Below are positions 17,649-26,033 of a stretch of DNA of 64,000 nucleotides, in pieces. The notes beneath the pieces were generated by a model that did not search any database, was not told the DNA's origin, and saw only the letters and a list, made by a program, of their open reading frames with translations. The stretch's first letter is position 1; every line of letters starts with the position of its first letter. Source of the DNA: Duganella alba (GTDB lineage: Bacteria > Pseudomonadota > Gammaproteobacteria > Burkholderiales > Burkholderiaceae_D); the NCBI RefSeq assembly GCF_009674495.1, contig NZ_WKJN01000011.1, positions 62,001 to 126,000 on the forward strand. The letters run 5' to 3'. The translations under genes and the position numbers were made by a program.

Positions 17649-17739
17649 TAAGCTGATAAAGATGCTATCGATCCGGCAGCATACGGCTTTTCAGGGGCGC
17701 GTGTGTAAAATTTTTGTATCTTTGATTTAACAATAACAA

Positions 17740-19182
17740 TCAAGGCGCAGGTGTGCAATCGACGCAAGGACAGTCATGCACCGGCTCATGTTGCAGATGG
17801 TGCGCCAGATCGCGCAGCGCGCTGCGCACGCCTTCCTCCACCACCGGATGGTAGAACGGCATGTCCAGCATGGCGTCCACCGTCAGCCCGGCCTGCACTG
17901 CCCAGGACAACAGATGGCCGATGTTTTCCGCGCGCGGGCCGATCATCTCGGCGCCGAGGAAGCGGCCGCTCTGGTATTCCGCATAGACGCGCAGCATGCC
18001 CTTGTTTTGCAGCATCACGCGGCTGCGCCCCTGGTTCACGAACGACACCTTGCCGACCGCAAAGCGGCCCGCGTGTGTAATACAAAGCTCGCTGTAGCTG
18101 GCGCCCATGGTGGCGATTTGCGGCTCGGTGAACGAGATCGCCAGCGGCGTGCGGCGCAGGCCGGGCTGAACGTCCGGAAAGCGCGCCGCGTTCTCGCCGG
18201 CGATGCGGCCATGGTCGGCCGCCTCGGGCAGTTGCGGACGGTCGTTGTTGGCGTCGCCGGCGATGAAGATGGCGCTATCCCCGCATTGCATCGTCTGCGG
18301 ATTGAACAGCGGAATGCCATGGTGGTCGCGCTGCAGGCCGGTGTTTTCCAGTCCGAGATGATGCACATTCGGCCGCCGGCCGATGGCCGCCAGCAGATAG
18401 CTGAAATGCTCGGTCTGCTGGTCGCCATTGGTGTCCTCGCTGGTGACGGCCAGGCCGTCGCCTTGCTGCTCCACCTTGACCACCCTGGTTTTGAAGCGCA
18501 CGTCCAGTTCGTCCAGCATGGCGCTGCGGGCCACATCCAGCACTTCCGGATCGCTCAACTGGGCGACGCTGCCGCCACGGCCGAAAATGGTCACGCGCAC
18601 GCCCAGGCGGTGCAGCGACTGCCCCAGTTCCAGCCCGATCACGCCGGTGCCGGCCACCGCCACCGATTCCGGCAGGTCGTCCCAATCGAACACGGCGTCG
18701 CTGTGGATCACGCGCGGACCGGCCGCGCGCCATTCGTCCGGCACGATCGGCGTCGAGCCGGTGGCGATGACGAAACGCTCGGCCTCGACCACCGTGTGGT
18801 CGTCGATTTGCAGCCGGGTCGGGCCGAGGAAGCGGGCATGGCCGTGCAGCTTGTCCTCGGCCGGATAAGCGTCCACGCTCTCGACCACGAAACCGACAAA
18901 GCGGTCGCGTTCGCTGCGCACGCGCGCCATCACCGCCTTGCCGTCAATGCGCACCTCGCCCGCGTGCACGCCGAAGTCGGCGGCGGTATGCAGCGTGTGG
19001 GCCGCGTCGGCCGCCGAAATCAGCAGCTTGCTCGGCATGCAGCCGACCCGCGCGCAGGTGGTGCCATAGACATTGCTTTCGATCAGGATAGCCTGCTTGC
19101 CGCCGGCCTTGGCGGCGCGATAGCCGGTCATGCCGGCCGTGCCTGCGCCGATCACGGCGACTTCAGTGCGTAGGATTTTCAT
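17740..19182 (-). CDS. Dihydrolipoamide dehydrogenase-like flavoprotein with Cys-rich tail
   Basis: 480 residues from MKILRTEVAVIGAGTAG at 19182. FAD-binding GAGTAG is near residues 12-17, redox disulfide C43-x4-C48 in TTCARVGCMPSK, NAD-binding VAGTGVIGLELGQSL, second FAD segment AIFIAGDANNDRP, and the C-terminal HPVVEE catalytic dyad (H445, E449-450). This places it among class I disulfide reductases near dihydrolipoyl dehydrogenase. It is not next to genes for a 2-oxoacid dehydrogenase. The extreme C-terminus carries C471-P-C473-V-D-C476, an extra cysteine cluster not normal for Lpd. It may form a further redox relay, as the C-terminal cysteines of mercuric reductase do. Divergent from an ArgP-like regulator. 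Confidence 0.82.
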   Translation of the reverse strand: MKILRTEVAVIGAGTAGMTGYRAAKAGGKQAILIESNVYGTTCARVGCMPSKLLISAADAAHTLHTAADFGVHAGEVRIDGKAVMARVRSERDRFVGFVVESVDAYPAEDKLHGHARFLGPTRLQIDDHTVVEAERFVIATGSTPIVPDEWRAAGPRVIHSDAVFDWDDLPESVAVAGTGVIGLELGQSLHRLGVRVTIFGRGGSVAQLSDPEVLDVARSAMLDELDVRFKTRVVKVEQQGDGLAVTSEDTNGDQQTEHFSYLLAAIGRRPNVHHLGLENTGLQRDHHGIPLFNPQTMQCGDSAIFIAGDANNDRPQLPEAADHGRIAGENAARFPDVQPGLRRTPLAISFTEPQIATMGASYSELCITHAGRFAVGKVSFVNQGRSRVMLQNKGMLRVYAEYQSGRFLGAEMIGPRAENIGHLLSWAVQAGLTVDAMLDMPFYHPVVEEGVRSALRDLAHHLQHEPVHDCPCVDCTPAP

Positions 19183-19278
19183 GGGAAGAAGTCTACTCCG
19201 AACTGCCAATCGTGTTTTACTTTGTGGCAAAACGGTATTAGTATGGCTTATCGTTTTCAAATTTTATAAGCTTGCCTT
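19183..19278. promoter_or_regulatory. Divergent promoter region, LysR-type site candidate
   Basis: This AT-rich 96-base gap separates the divergent flavoprotein and LysR-type regulator genes. It contains CTTAT (19247-19251) and ATAAG (19266-19270), an interrupted inverted repeat with T and A bases spaced as in loose T-N11-A regulator sites. LysR-type proteins usually bind such divergent gaps, but binding here is inference. Confidence 0.35.
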
Positions 19279-20169
19279 ATGGACAATCTGGATTATCGGG
19301 CGTTGGCCGTGCTGGATGCTGTAGTCAGCCAGGGCAGCTTTGAAAAGGCGGCTTTGGCGCTCGGCATCAGTCAATCGGCCGTATCCCAGCGCATCAAGGC
19401 GCTGGAGGATGCGGCCGGGCGTCTGCTGATCGTGCGCGGCCAGCCGGCCATGCCGACCGGGCTGGGCCAGCGGCTGGTGTCCCATCACCGCAACGTCAAG
19501 CTGATGGAAGCAGCGCTGGATATCGATCTGGGCAACCAGGTCAGCATGCCGGAGATTGCGCTGGCGGTGGACGCGGCCAGCCTGGCGACGTGGTTCCCGC
19601 TGAGTCTGCAGCCGCTGTTGTCGCCGCCGCGCTGCCAGTTGAACGTGCAACTGGCAAGCACCGAGCATGCGCTGCATCTGGTGCGCGAAGGCAGCGTGTT
19701 CGGTTGCGTGGCGGCCGGGGCGGCCGAGCCGCAGGCCAACGGTCCGCAGGTGACGCCGCTGGGCCATATGCGCTACGTCTGCGTGGCCACCAAGGGGTTT
19801 GCCAACCACTGGTTCGGCGACGGCTTCCTGATCGAGGCGGCGCAGCTGGCGCCGGCCGTGGTCAGCGACCGCGACATGATGGATGGCTTCGTGCACCAGG
19901 CGACCGGCCTGCGCGGCGCCTATCCGCGCCACACGCTGCCGCTGTCGGCGGCCACCAGCGAGTGCGTGTTCGGCGGCCTGGCGTATGGCCTGATGCCGCA
20001 GCCGGAAGTGGCGGCGGCGCTGGCCGACGAGCGGCTGGTGGATCTGGCGCCCGGCCAGCATGTCGACGTGGCGCTCAACTGGTACGCCTGGAACCTGGAC
20101 ACGCCGTTCACCCGCGCGCTGTCCGAACAAATCGTGACGACCGCCCGGCGCTACCTGCTGCCTGCTTAA
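19279..20169 (+). CDS. LysR-type transcriptional regulator, ArgP/IciA family
   Basis: 296 residues. A winged helix-turn-helix occupies residues 3-60 (LAVLDAVVSQGSFEKAALALGISQSAVSQRIKALE in parts). The effector-binding domain has ArgP-type features: PEIALAVDAASLATWFP, CVAAGAAEPQ, GHMRYVCVATKGFANHWF and YGLMPQPEV. ArgP controls argO and other genes in response to lysine and arginine. No argO-like LysE exporter is adjacent here, so its target may be the divergent flavoprotein gene. The stop overlaps the convergent priA stop by 4 bases. Confidence 0.85.
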   Translation: MDNLDYRALAVLDAVVSQGSFEKAALALGISQSAVSQRIKALEDAAGRLLIVRGQPAMPTGLGQRLVSHHRNVKLMEAALDIDLGNQVSMPEIALAVDAASLATWFPLSLQPLLSPPRCQLNVQLASTEHALHLVREGSVFGCVAAGAAEPQANGPQVTPLGHMRYVCVATKGFANHWFGDGFLIEAAQLAPAVVSDRDMMDGFVHQATGLRGAYPRHTLPLSAATSECVFGGLAYGLMPQPEVAAALADERLVDLAPGQHVDVALNWYAWNLDTPFTRALSEQIVTTARRYLLPA

Positions 20170-22181
20170 ATATCCAGCGGATCGACTTCCAGCGACCACT
20201 TCACGCGGCTCTTCATTTCCTTGAGAGTGAGCATCCACTCCTTCAGAAACGCCTGCAGCGCCGGCCTTGACGGTGATTCCACAAGTAGCTGCGCGCGGTC
20301 GACGTTGTACACCCGCGTCATGGTCATCGGGATCGGATCGTTGATGGTGATGCCCGGATGCTCCATGCAATCGCGGGCCATGGTCAGGAATTCGATCGCC
20401 GTGGCCAGCTCGCGCGCCTCGGCCCGCAGCAGCGCCTGGAACAGATAGGGCGGCAAGGCGGCCTGCTCGCGCTCCTCCAGCAGCGCCGTGGCGAAGTGGT
20501 CGTAATCGTGGTGCACCACCGCGCCGTACAGCGGATGCTGCGGATAGCGCGTCTGGATCAGCACCTCGCTGGGAATGCCGGCCCGTCCGGCGCGGCCGGC
20601 CACCTGCATCAACTGCGCGAACAGCCGCTCGCTGGCGCGGTAGTCCTGCGAGAACAGCGCCGTGTCCGGATTCATGATGCCCACCAGCGTCAGCTTCTTG
20701 AAGTCATGCCCCTTGGCGACCATCTGCGTGCCGATCAGGATATCCACCTCACCGCGGTGCACGGTGTCGAAGGCCTCCTGCGCGCTGCCCTTCTTGCGCG
20801 TGGAATCGGCGTCGATGCGCAGGATGCGCGCCTCCGGGAACATGGCCTGCAAGCCTTCTTCCACGCGCTGCGTGCCGCGTCCCAGCGGTTGCAGGTCGAC
20901 GTTGCCGCAGGTCGGGCAATGACGCGGGATGCGCATCTCCAGGCTGCAATGGTGGCAGCGCAGCCGATGTTCCGGACGATGCAGCACCATAAACGAGGTG
21001 CAGCGCGTGCATTCGCTGACCCAGCCGCACGATTCGCAGCAGATCACCGGCGCATAGCCGCGCCGGTTCAGGAACAGCAGCGACTGCTCGCCGCGCTCCA
21101 GGCGCTGCTTGATGGCCGCCACCAGCCGCGACGTCAGGCCGTCGGACGGCTTGTCGCGCTCCATGTCGACCAGCTTGACCGTCGGCAGCACGGCGTTCTG
21201 CACCGCCCGCTCGCGCAGCTCCAGCTTGCGGTAGCGGCCGGACTGGGCGTGATGCCAGCTTTCCAGCGACGGCGTGGCCGATCCCAGCACGATCGGAATC
21301 TGCAGCTGCCAGGCCCGCCACACGGCCAGGTCGCGCGCCGAATAGCGCAGGCCTTCCTGCTGCTTGTACGAGGGATCGTGCTCCTCGTCGATGATGATCA
21401 GCTTCAGATGCGGCAACGACGACAGGATCGCCAGCCGCGTGCCCAGCACGATGCGCGCCTTGCCCTGATGCGCGGCCAGCCAGTGCAGCATGCGCTCGCC
21501 TTCGGACAGGCTGCTGTGCAGCGTAGCCAGCATCACGCCGGGGAAGCGCGCACGGATATTGCCTTCCAGCTGGGGCGTCAGGTTGATCTCCGGCACCAGG
21601 ATCAGGATCTGCGCCTCCTGCTCGCGCGCCAGCACCTGGGCGCAGGCTTGCAGGTAGACCTCGGTCTTGCCGCTGCCGGTGACGCCGTACAGCAAGGTCG
21701 GCTTGAAGCCCTGCTGGCCGCCGATGGCGTCCGCCGCCGCCTGCTGCGAGGCGTTCAGCACCGGCATGTCGACCGGCGCCGGATCGTGCGCCGGCTCCAC
21801 CTTGGCCAGCTTTTTCAGCGCCCGGTCCAGCGCCACCGTGGTCAGCACGCGCAAATTCTTCGGCAGGCCCGGCAGCGCCACCTCGCCCAGCGGACGCTGG
21901 TAGTAATCGGCGGCAAAGCCGGCCAGCGCCAGCCACTGCGCCGACAGCGGCGACAGCTGGCTGCGCACGGCCAGCGCGTCTTTGAGCTTGTCGGCCGGCA
22001 CATCGGTCTGGTCGGCCACGCCGACGATCAGTCCCACCACCTCGCGCCGCGCGAAGGACACCAGCGCCAGCTGGCCGATTTGCGGCCGCTCGGCCGGATC
22101 GCACTCCCAGCGATAGTCGAACACCGCATTAAGCGGCGTATCAATGGCGATTTGCAGGTAGCAGAGGCGTGGATTATTCAT
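20166..22181 (-). CDS. priA: Primosomal protein N' (replication restart helicase PriA)
   Basis: 671 residues from MNNPRLCYLQIAID at 22181. The longer upstream frame lacks the family start and was rejected. The N-terminal 3'-DNA-binding domain is followed by Walker A GVTGSGKT (166-173), IIIDEEHDPSYKQQEG (motif II), and a zinc-binding insert with CCESCGW, CTRC, LRCHHC, CPTCGN pairs. Helicase C-terminal motifs are LIGTQMVAKGHDFKKLTLVG and QVAGRAGRAG. PriA reloads DnaB at stalled forks. The gene lies just beside a DnaA-box-rich intergenic region, and its own 5' leader contains one of the box clusters. Confidence 0.95.
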   Translation of the reverse strand: MNNPRLCYLQIAIDTPLNAVFDYRWECDPAERPQIGQLALVSFARREVVGLIVGVADQTDVPADKLKDALAVRSQLSPLSAQWLALAGFAADYYQRPLGEVALPGLPKNLRVLTTVALDRALKKLAKVEPAHDPAPVDMPVLNASQQAAADAIGGQQGFKPTLLYGVTGSGKTEVYLQACAQVLAREQEAQILILVPEINLTPQLEGNIRARFPGVMLATLHSSLSEGERMLHWLAAHQGKARIVLGTRLAILSSLPHLKLIIIDEEHDPSYKQQEGLRYSARDLAVWRAWQLQIPIVLGSATPSLESWHHAQSGRYRKLELRERAVQNAVLPTVKLVDMERDKPSDGLTSRLVAAIKQRLERGEQSLLFLNRRGYAPVICCESCGWVSECTRCTSFMVLHRPEHRLRCHHCSLEMRIPRHCPTCGNVDLQPLGRGTQRVEEGLQAMFPEARILRIDADSTRKKGSAQEAFDTVHRGEVDILIGTQMVAKGHDFKKLTLVGIMNPDTALFSQDYRASERLFAQLMQVAGRAGRAGIPSEVLIQTRYPQHPLYGAVVHHDYDHFATALLEEREQAALPPYLFQALLRAEARELATAIEFLTMARDCMEHPGITINDPIPMTMTRVYNVDRAQLLVESPSRPALQAFLKEWMLTLKEMKSRVKWSLEVDPLDI

Positions 22182-22215
22182 GCTGCACCTTGCAAAAAAC
22201 CGGGTGCTGTATGTA

Positions 22216-22244
22216 TCCACAGTTTCTGTGGATAACTTTGTGGA
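22216..22244. repeat. Palindromic DnaA-box repeat, copy 1
   Basis: A 29-base unit containing ATCCACAG-TTT-CTGTGGAT (a perfect inverted repeat) and a following TTTGTGGA half box. It recurs at 22640-22668 with one changed base. Each copy presents three DnaA-like boxes in a fixed spacing. Confidence 0.8.
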
Positions 22245-22639
22245 CAATGGAATCTTAATCCCCGGAAAGCATAGACATCCAAGTTGGTATCGTCGTAAAC
22301 CGGGCAAAAATTCAAAATTTTTTCTCTTTAAAATCAGTTACTTGGAAAACGCTTCCTAGAGGAAGAAAAATCGCCGTCGTTTCTGCTCAGCTGTGCATAA
22401 GTGAAGTATTTAGGATGCTTTTTGCACCGAAATCAAGCACTTTTTTGCGCTTATCCACTGGTTTGCAGTGCACAACCGTTCCAAATTTTATCCTTATGCT
22501 CACACCAAGCTTTGTGTCCTGATAACTAGCTTGGCAAGCCTGCTATTTTTGCCTAAAAATCGTGCAACGCAACATGAATCTCAGGTCAAACAGCAATATT
22601 ATGGCTAAGTCACGGTTTACTAAGTCATTTTATTTCTTG

Positions 22640-22668
22640 TCCACAGTTTTTGTGGATAACTTTGTGGA
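22640..22668. repeat. Palindromic DnaA-box repeat, copy 2
   Basis: Second copy of the 29-base unit, differing from copy 1 by a single C-to-T change that slightly weakens the inner palindrome. The two copies lie 424 bases apart in the same orientation. Confidence 0.8.
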
Positions 22669-22866
22669 AAATGAAGAAATAAACCAGATCAACCTTCAGC
22701 AGAGTGTTTACGGCTTGCTAAACATTGCTCTATGAGCCACAAAATTTATCTTTAAAAATCAACAAGTTGGCGCATGCTCCGGGGCTAGCTGAAATACACT
22801 GCCTGTTATTTCCGCAGCAAAAAAAATTGTGCATAAGTCGGTCTGCACAGACCGTTCGCACCAATG

Positions 22867-22897
22867 AAAAAGGGCACGTTTCTGCCGAAACGTGCCC
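22867..22897 (-). terminator. Intrinsic terminator of hemE
   Basis: An 11-bp perfect stem (GGGCACGTTTC / GAAACGTGCCC, 4-base loop) is followed on the minus strand by five T residues, 15 bases beyond the hemE stop. This is a textbook rho-independent terminator. Confidence 0.85.
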
Positions 22898-22912
22898 CGA
22901 TATGGACGTCAA

Positions 22913-23998
22913 TCAGCCTGCGCGCTGCGCCTTGCTGTAGGTATGCACCGCTTCCACCATGGCCGCCACGTTTTCCGGCGGGGTGAACTGCGAAATACCG
23001 TGGCCCAGGTTGAACACGTGGCCGCTGCCGCTGACGCCCGGCTTGCCGAAGGCATCCAGCACCTTGTGGACTTCAGCGGTGATCTGGTCCGGGCTGGCGA
23101 ACAGGATGGCCGGGTCCAGGTTGCCTTGCAGGGCGACCTTGTGGCCGACCTTGTGGCGCGCCTGGGTCAGGTTGGCGGTCCAGTCCAGCCCCAGCGCATC
23201 GGCGCCGATGTCGGCGATTTCCTCGATCCAGTGGCCGCCGCCCTTGGTGAACACGATGGCCGGGATTTTGACGCCGTCCTTTTCGCGTTTCAGCAGCGCC
23301 ACCACCTGGCGCATGTATTTCAGCGAGAACTCCTGGTAAGCGCCGTCGGCCAGGGCGCCGCCCCACGAGTCGAAGATCATCACGGCTTGCGCGCCGGCGT
23401 CGATCTGGGCGTTCAGGTACTCGGCCACCGCCTTGGCGTTGGTGTCCAGGATGAAGCGCATCAGGTCAGGACGGTTGTACAGCATCTTCTTGATGTTGTG
23501 GAACTCGCGCGAGCCTTCGCCCTCGACCATGTAGCAGGCCAGCGTCCATGGGCTGCCGGAGAAGCCGATCAGCGGCACGCGGCCATTGAGCTCGGTGCGG
23601 ATCTGGGTCACGGCCTTGAATACATAGTCCAGCGAACCCGGTTCCGGCTGGCGCAGGGCCAGCACGTCGGCTTCGGTTTTCAGCGGACGCTCGAATTTCG
23701 GGCCTTCGCCTTCGACGAAGTGCAGGCCCAGGCCCATCGCGTCCGGCACCGTCAGGATGTCGGAGAACAGGATGGCGGCGTCCAGCGGGAAGCGGTCCAG
23801 CGGCTGGATCGTCACTTCGGTGGCGTAGTCCGGATTGGTGGCCAGGCCCATGAAGGAGCCGGCCTTGGCGCGGGTGGCGCGGTATTCAGGCAGATACCTT
23901 CCCGCCTGACGCATCAGCCACACAGGGGTGTATTCGGTCGGCTGGCGCAGCAACGCGCGCAGGAAGGTGTCGTTCTTCAGCGGAGCAAATTGTGGCAT
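22913..23998 (-). CDS. hemE: Uroporphyrinogen decarboxylase
   Basis: 361 residues from [19 protein letters not shown] at 23998; a TTG nine bases upstream is a poorer start. The signature near the N-terminus, [18 protein letters not shown], contains the substrate-binding arginines. [37 protein letters not shown], and a C-terminal FNLGHGI (catalytic histidine region) complete the family pattern. It converts uroporphyrinogen III to coproporphyrinogen III in haem synthesis in the cytoplasm. Monocistronic by appearance: its own terminator follows, and the next upstream gene is divergent. Confidence 0.96.
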   Translation of the reverse strand: MPQFAPLKNDTFLRALLRQPTEYTPVWLMRQAGRYLPEYRATRAKAGSFMGLATNPDYATEVTIQPLDRFPLDAAILFSDILTVPDAMGLGLHFVEGEGPKFERPLKTEADVLALRQPEPGSLDYVFKAVTQIRTELNGRVPLIGFSGSPWTLACYMVEGEGSREFHNIKKMLYNRPDLMRFILDTNAKAVAEYLNAQIDAGAQAVMIFDSWGGALADGAYQEFSLKYMRQVVALLKREKDGVKIPAIVFTKGGGHWIEEIADIGADALGLDWTANLTQARHKVGHKVALQGNLDPAILFASPDQITAEVHKVLDAFGKPGVSGSGHVFNLGHGISQFTPPENVAAMVEAVHTYSKAQRAG

Positions 23999-24020
23999 GG
24001 AAGGCAATCAAAGACATTCA

Positions 24021-24057
24021 AAGCGGCTATTATCGCATCCCGCGCCGCTTTTTTTTT
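24021..24057 (+). terminator. Terminator-like hairpin with T-run in hemE/S9 peptidase gap
   Basis: AAGCGGC (24021-24027) pairs with GCCGCTT (24044-24050) and runs into nine consecutive T residues on the plus strand. No plus-strand gene ends here; it lies just outside the hemE start. It could stop antisense transcription through hemE or shield the downstream S9 peptidase promoter. The 16-base loop makes it a weak hairpin. Confidence 0.4.
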
Positions 24058-24113
24058 CGCTAAGCTTTCTCTATCATGCGTAGCACCCTGCGTTGACCCT
24101 TTCTGGAGTAGCC

Positions 24114-26033
24114 ATGACATCGACCGTATCGCCTACCATCGCCGCCTATGGCGCCTGGCCTTCGACCATCAGCGCCGCGCGCGTGGCGGCCGGGGCGACG
24201 CCAATGTCTTCGCTGATGCTGGGCGGTTCCGACGGCAGCGATATCTTCTGGCTGGCCGGCCGCGCGGCGGAAGCGGGGCGCAACACGCTGCTGCGCTACC
24301 ACGGCGCCACCACCGGGGAACTGACGCCGGCGCCGTTCAATGTGCGCTCGCGGGTGCATGAATACGGCGGCGGCGCCTATGCGGTGGATGGCGAGATGGT
24401 CTACTTCTCGCATTTCAAGGACAACTGTGTGTACCGCATGGCCGCCGGTGAGGCGCCAGTGGCGGTCACGCAGGCCGGCAAGCAGCGCTTCGCCGATTTC
24501 GTCGTGGACCGCGCGCGCAACCGCCTGATCGGCGTGCGTGAGCTGCATGGCGAGGATGAACACGCGCAGCCAACCAATACCCTCTGCGCGATCGACATCG
24601 CCACCGGCGCCGAAACGGTGCTGGTGCAGGGCGCCGACTTCTACTCGTCGCCGCGCCTGTCGCCGGATGGCCGCACGCTGACCTGGCTGAGTTGGGACCA
24701 TCCGCGCATGCCGTGGCAGGGCACCACGCTGTGGCTGGCCGGTGTGAACGCCGACGGCTCGCTGGCCGCGCCGGTCCGCATCGCCGGCGGCGAAGAGGAA
24801 TCGATTTGCCAGCCCGAATGGTCGCCGGACAACCTGCTGCACTTCGTCTCCGACCGCAGCGGCTGGTGGAACCTGTACCGCCTGTGCGCCGACCGCCAGC
24901 GCATCGAAGGCCTGTGCCCGATGGAAGCCGAATTCGCCTCCCCGCACTGGACCTTCGGCAACAGCATGTACGGCTTCCGCTCGGCCAGCGAAATCATCTG
25001 CACCTACATCGACAAGGGCGTGAGCCGCCTGGCGCGCCTGCTGCCGGGCAGCGGCAAGCTGGAAGCCATCGCCAATCCCTACGAGGAAATCCGCGAACTG
25101 CGCGTCGGTCCCGGCTACATCGCCATGCTGGCCGGCGGCCCGACCATCCCGATGGAACTGGCGCGCATCGACTTCACCGAAGAAGGCGTGGAAATCCTCG
25201 CGCAATCGATTGAAGACCTGCCGGACGAAGCCAACCTCTCGGTCCCGACCAGCATCAGCTACCCAAGCGCGAATGGTCGCACCTCGCACGCCTTCTACTA
25301 CCCGCCGCGCAACCGCGACGTGCAGGCGCCGGCGGACAGCAAGCCGCCGGTGATCGTCATCAGCCACGGCGGCCCGACCGGCATGACGGTCAACACCCTG
25401 AACCTGAAAACGCAGTACTGGACCAGCCGCGGCTTCGGCGTACTGGATGTGAACTACGGCGGCAGCACCGGCTTCGGCCGCGCCTACCGCGACCTGCTCA
25501 AGGGCCAGTGGGGCATCGTCGACGTTGAAGACTGCGTGGCCGGCGCCCAGGCGCTGGTGGAGCGCGGCCTGGCCGACGGCGAGCGCCTGATCATCCGTGG
25601 CGGCAGCGCCGGCGGCCTGACCACGCTGTGCGCGCTGACCTTCCACGACGTGTTCAAGGCCGGCGCCAGCTATTACGGCGTCTCCGACCTGAAAGGCCTG
25701 GACCAGGATTCGCACAAGTTCGAATCGCACTACAATGAATACCTGATCGCGCCGAAAGCGCAAGCCGACGCCATTTACCAGCAACGCTCGCCGATCAACC
25801 ACACCAACAAACTTTCGCGCCCGATGATCTTCTTCCAGGGCCTGGACGACAAGGTGGTGCCGCCGCAGCAATCGGAAATGATGGTGGACGCGCTGAAGAA
25901 ACGCGGCATCCCGGTAGAATACGTGCCGCTCGAAGGCGAAGGCCATGGCTTCCGCAAAGCCGAAAACATCATCCGCACGCTGGAAGCGGAACTGAAATTC
26001 TATCAAAACATCTTTGGCCTGAATAACGCATGA
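24114..26033 (+). CDS. S9 family prolyl oligopeptidase
   Basis: 639 residues from the ATG at 24114, with GGAG seven bases upstream. The N-terminal half is a beta-propeller (repeats such as SSPRLSPDGRTLTWLSWD and QPEWSPDNLLHFVSDRSG). The C-terminal alpha/beta-hydrolase has catalytic S498 in RGGSAGG, D579 in QGLDDKVVP, and H611 in EGEGHGF. No signal peptide, so a cytosolic dipeptidyl or acylaminoacyl-type peptidase acting on small peptides. The stop overlaps the SNF2 gene start by 4 bases (ATGA), indicating coupled translation, an unusual pairing of functions. Confidence 0.92.
   Translation: MTSTVSPTIAAYGAWPSTISAARVAAGATPMSSLMLGGSDGSDIFWLAGRAAEAGRNTLLRYHGATTGELTPAPFNVRSRVHEYGGGAYAVDGEMVYFSHFKDNCVYRMAAGEAPVAVTQAGKQRFADFVVDRARNRLIGVRELHGEDEHAQPTNTLCAIDIATGAETVLVQGADFYSSPRLSPDGRTLTWLSWDHPRMPWQGTTLWLAGVNADGSLAAPVRIAGGEEESICQPEWSPDNLLHFVSDRSGWWNLYRLCADRQRIEGLCPMEAEFASPHWTFGNSMYGFRSASEIICTYIDKGVSRLARLLPGSGKLEAIANPYEEIRELRVGPGYIAMLAGGPTIPMELARIDFTEEGVEILAQSIEDLPDEANLSVPTSISYPSANGRTSHAFYYPPRNRDVQAPADSKPPVIVISHGGPTGMTVNTLNLKTQYWTSRGFGVLDVNYGGSTGFGRAYRDLLKGQWGIVDVEDCVAGAQALVERGLADGERLIIRGGSAGGLTTLCALTFHDVFKAGASYYGVSDLKGLDQDSHKFESHYNEYLIAPKAQADAIYQQRSPINHTNKLSRPMIFFQGLDDKVVPPQQSEMMVDALKKRGIPVEYVPLEGEGHGFRKAENIIRTLEAELKFYQNIFGLNNA

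Larger units (their letters stand above)
22213..22836. other. DnaA-box cluster in AT-rich intergenic region (candidate oriC or DnaA-titration site)
   Basis: In the 731-base gap between priA and hemE, perfect TTATNCACA boxes (either strand) lie at 22227-22235, 22392-22400, 22651-22659 and 22828-22836. One-mismatch boxes lie at 22213-22221, 22239-22247, 22451-22459, 22494-22502, 22638-22646 and 22664-22672. An A/T run at 22307-22336 could serve as an unwinding element. No convincing gene is present; small open frames here have no Shine-Dalgarno or family match. Clusters of this density are known at replication origins and at titration sites. hemE also neighbours the Caulobacter origin. Against an origin: the large operons to the right all read leftward, head-on to a fork leaving here, and dnaA, parAB and rpmH are absent. 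Confidence 0.6.

Noticed and set aside
17740..19182. Mercuric reductase (MerA)
   Set aside because: No mer genes or MerA N-terminal metal-binding domain are present, and the C-terminal cysteines are CxCxxC rather than the vicinal pair.
22725..22940. Short open frames on both strands near the hemE terminator and DnaA boxes
   Set aside because: No Shine-Dalgarno, no recognisable family, and they run across a terminator hairpin and DnaA boxes.
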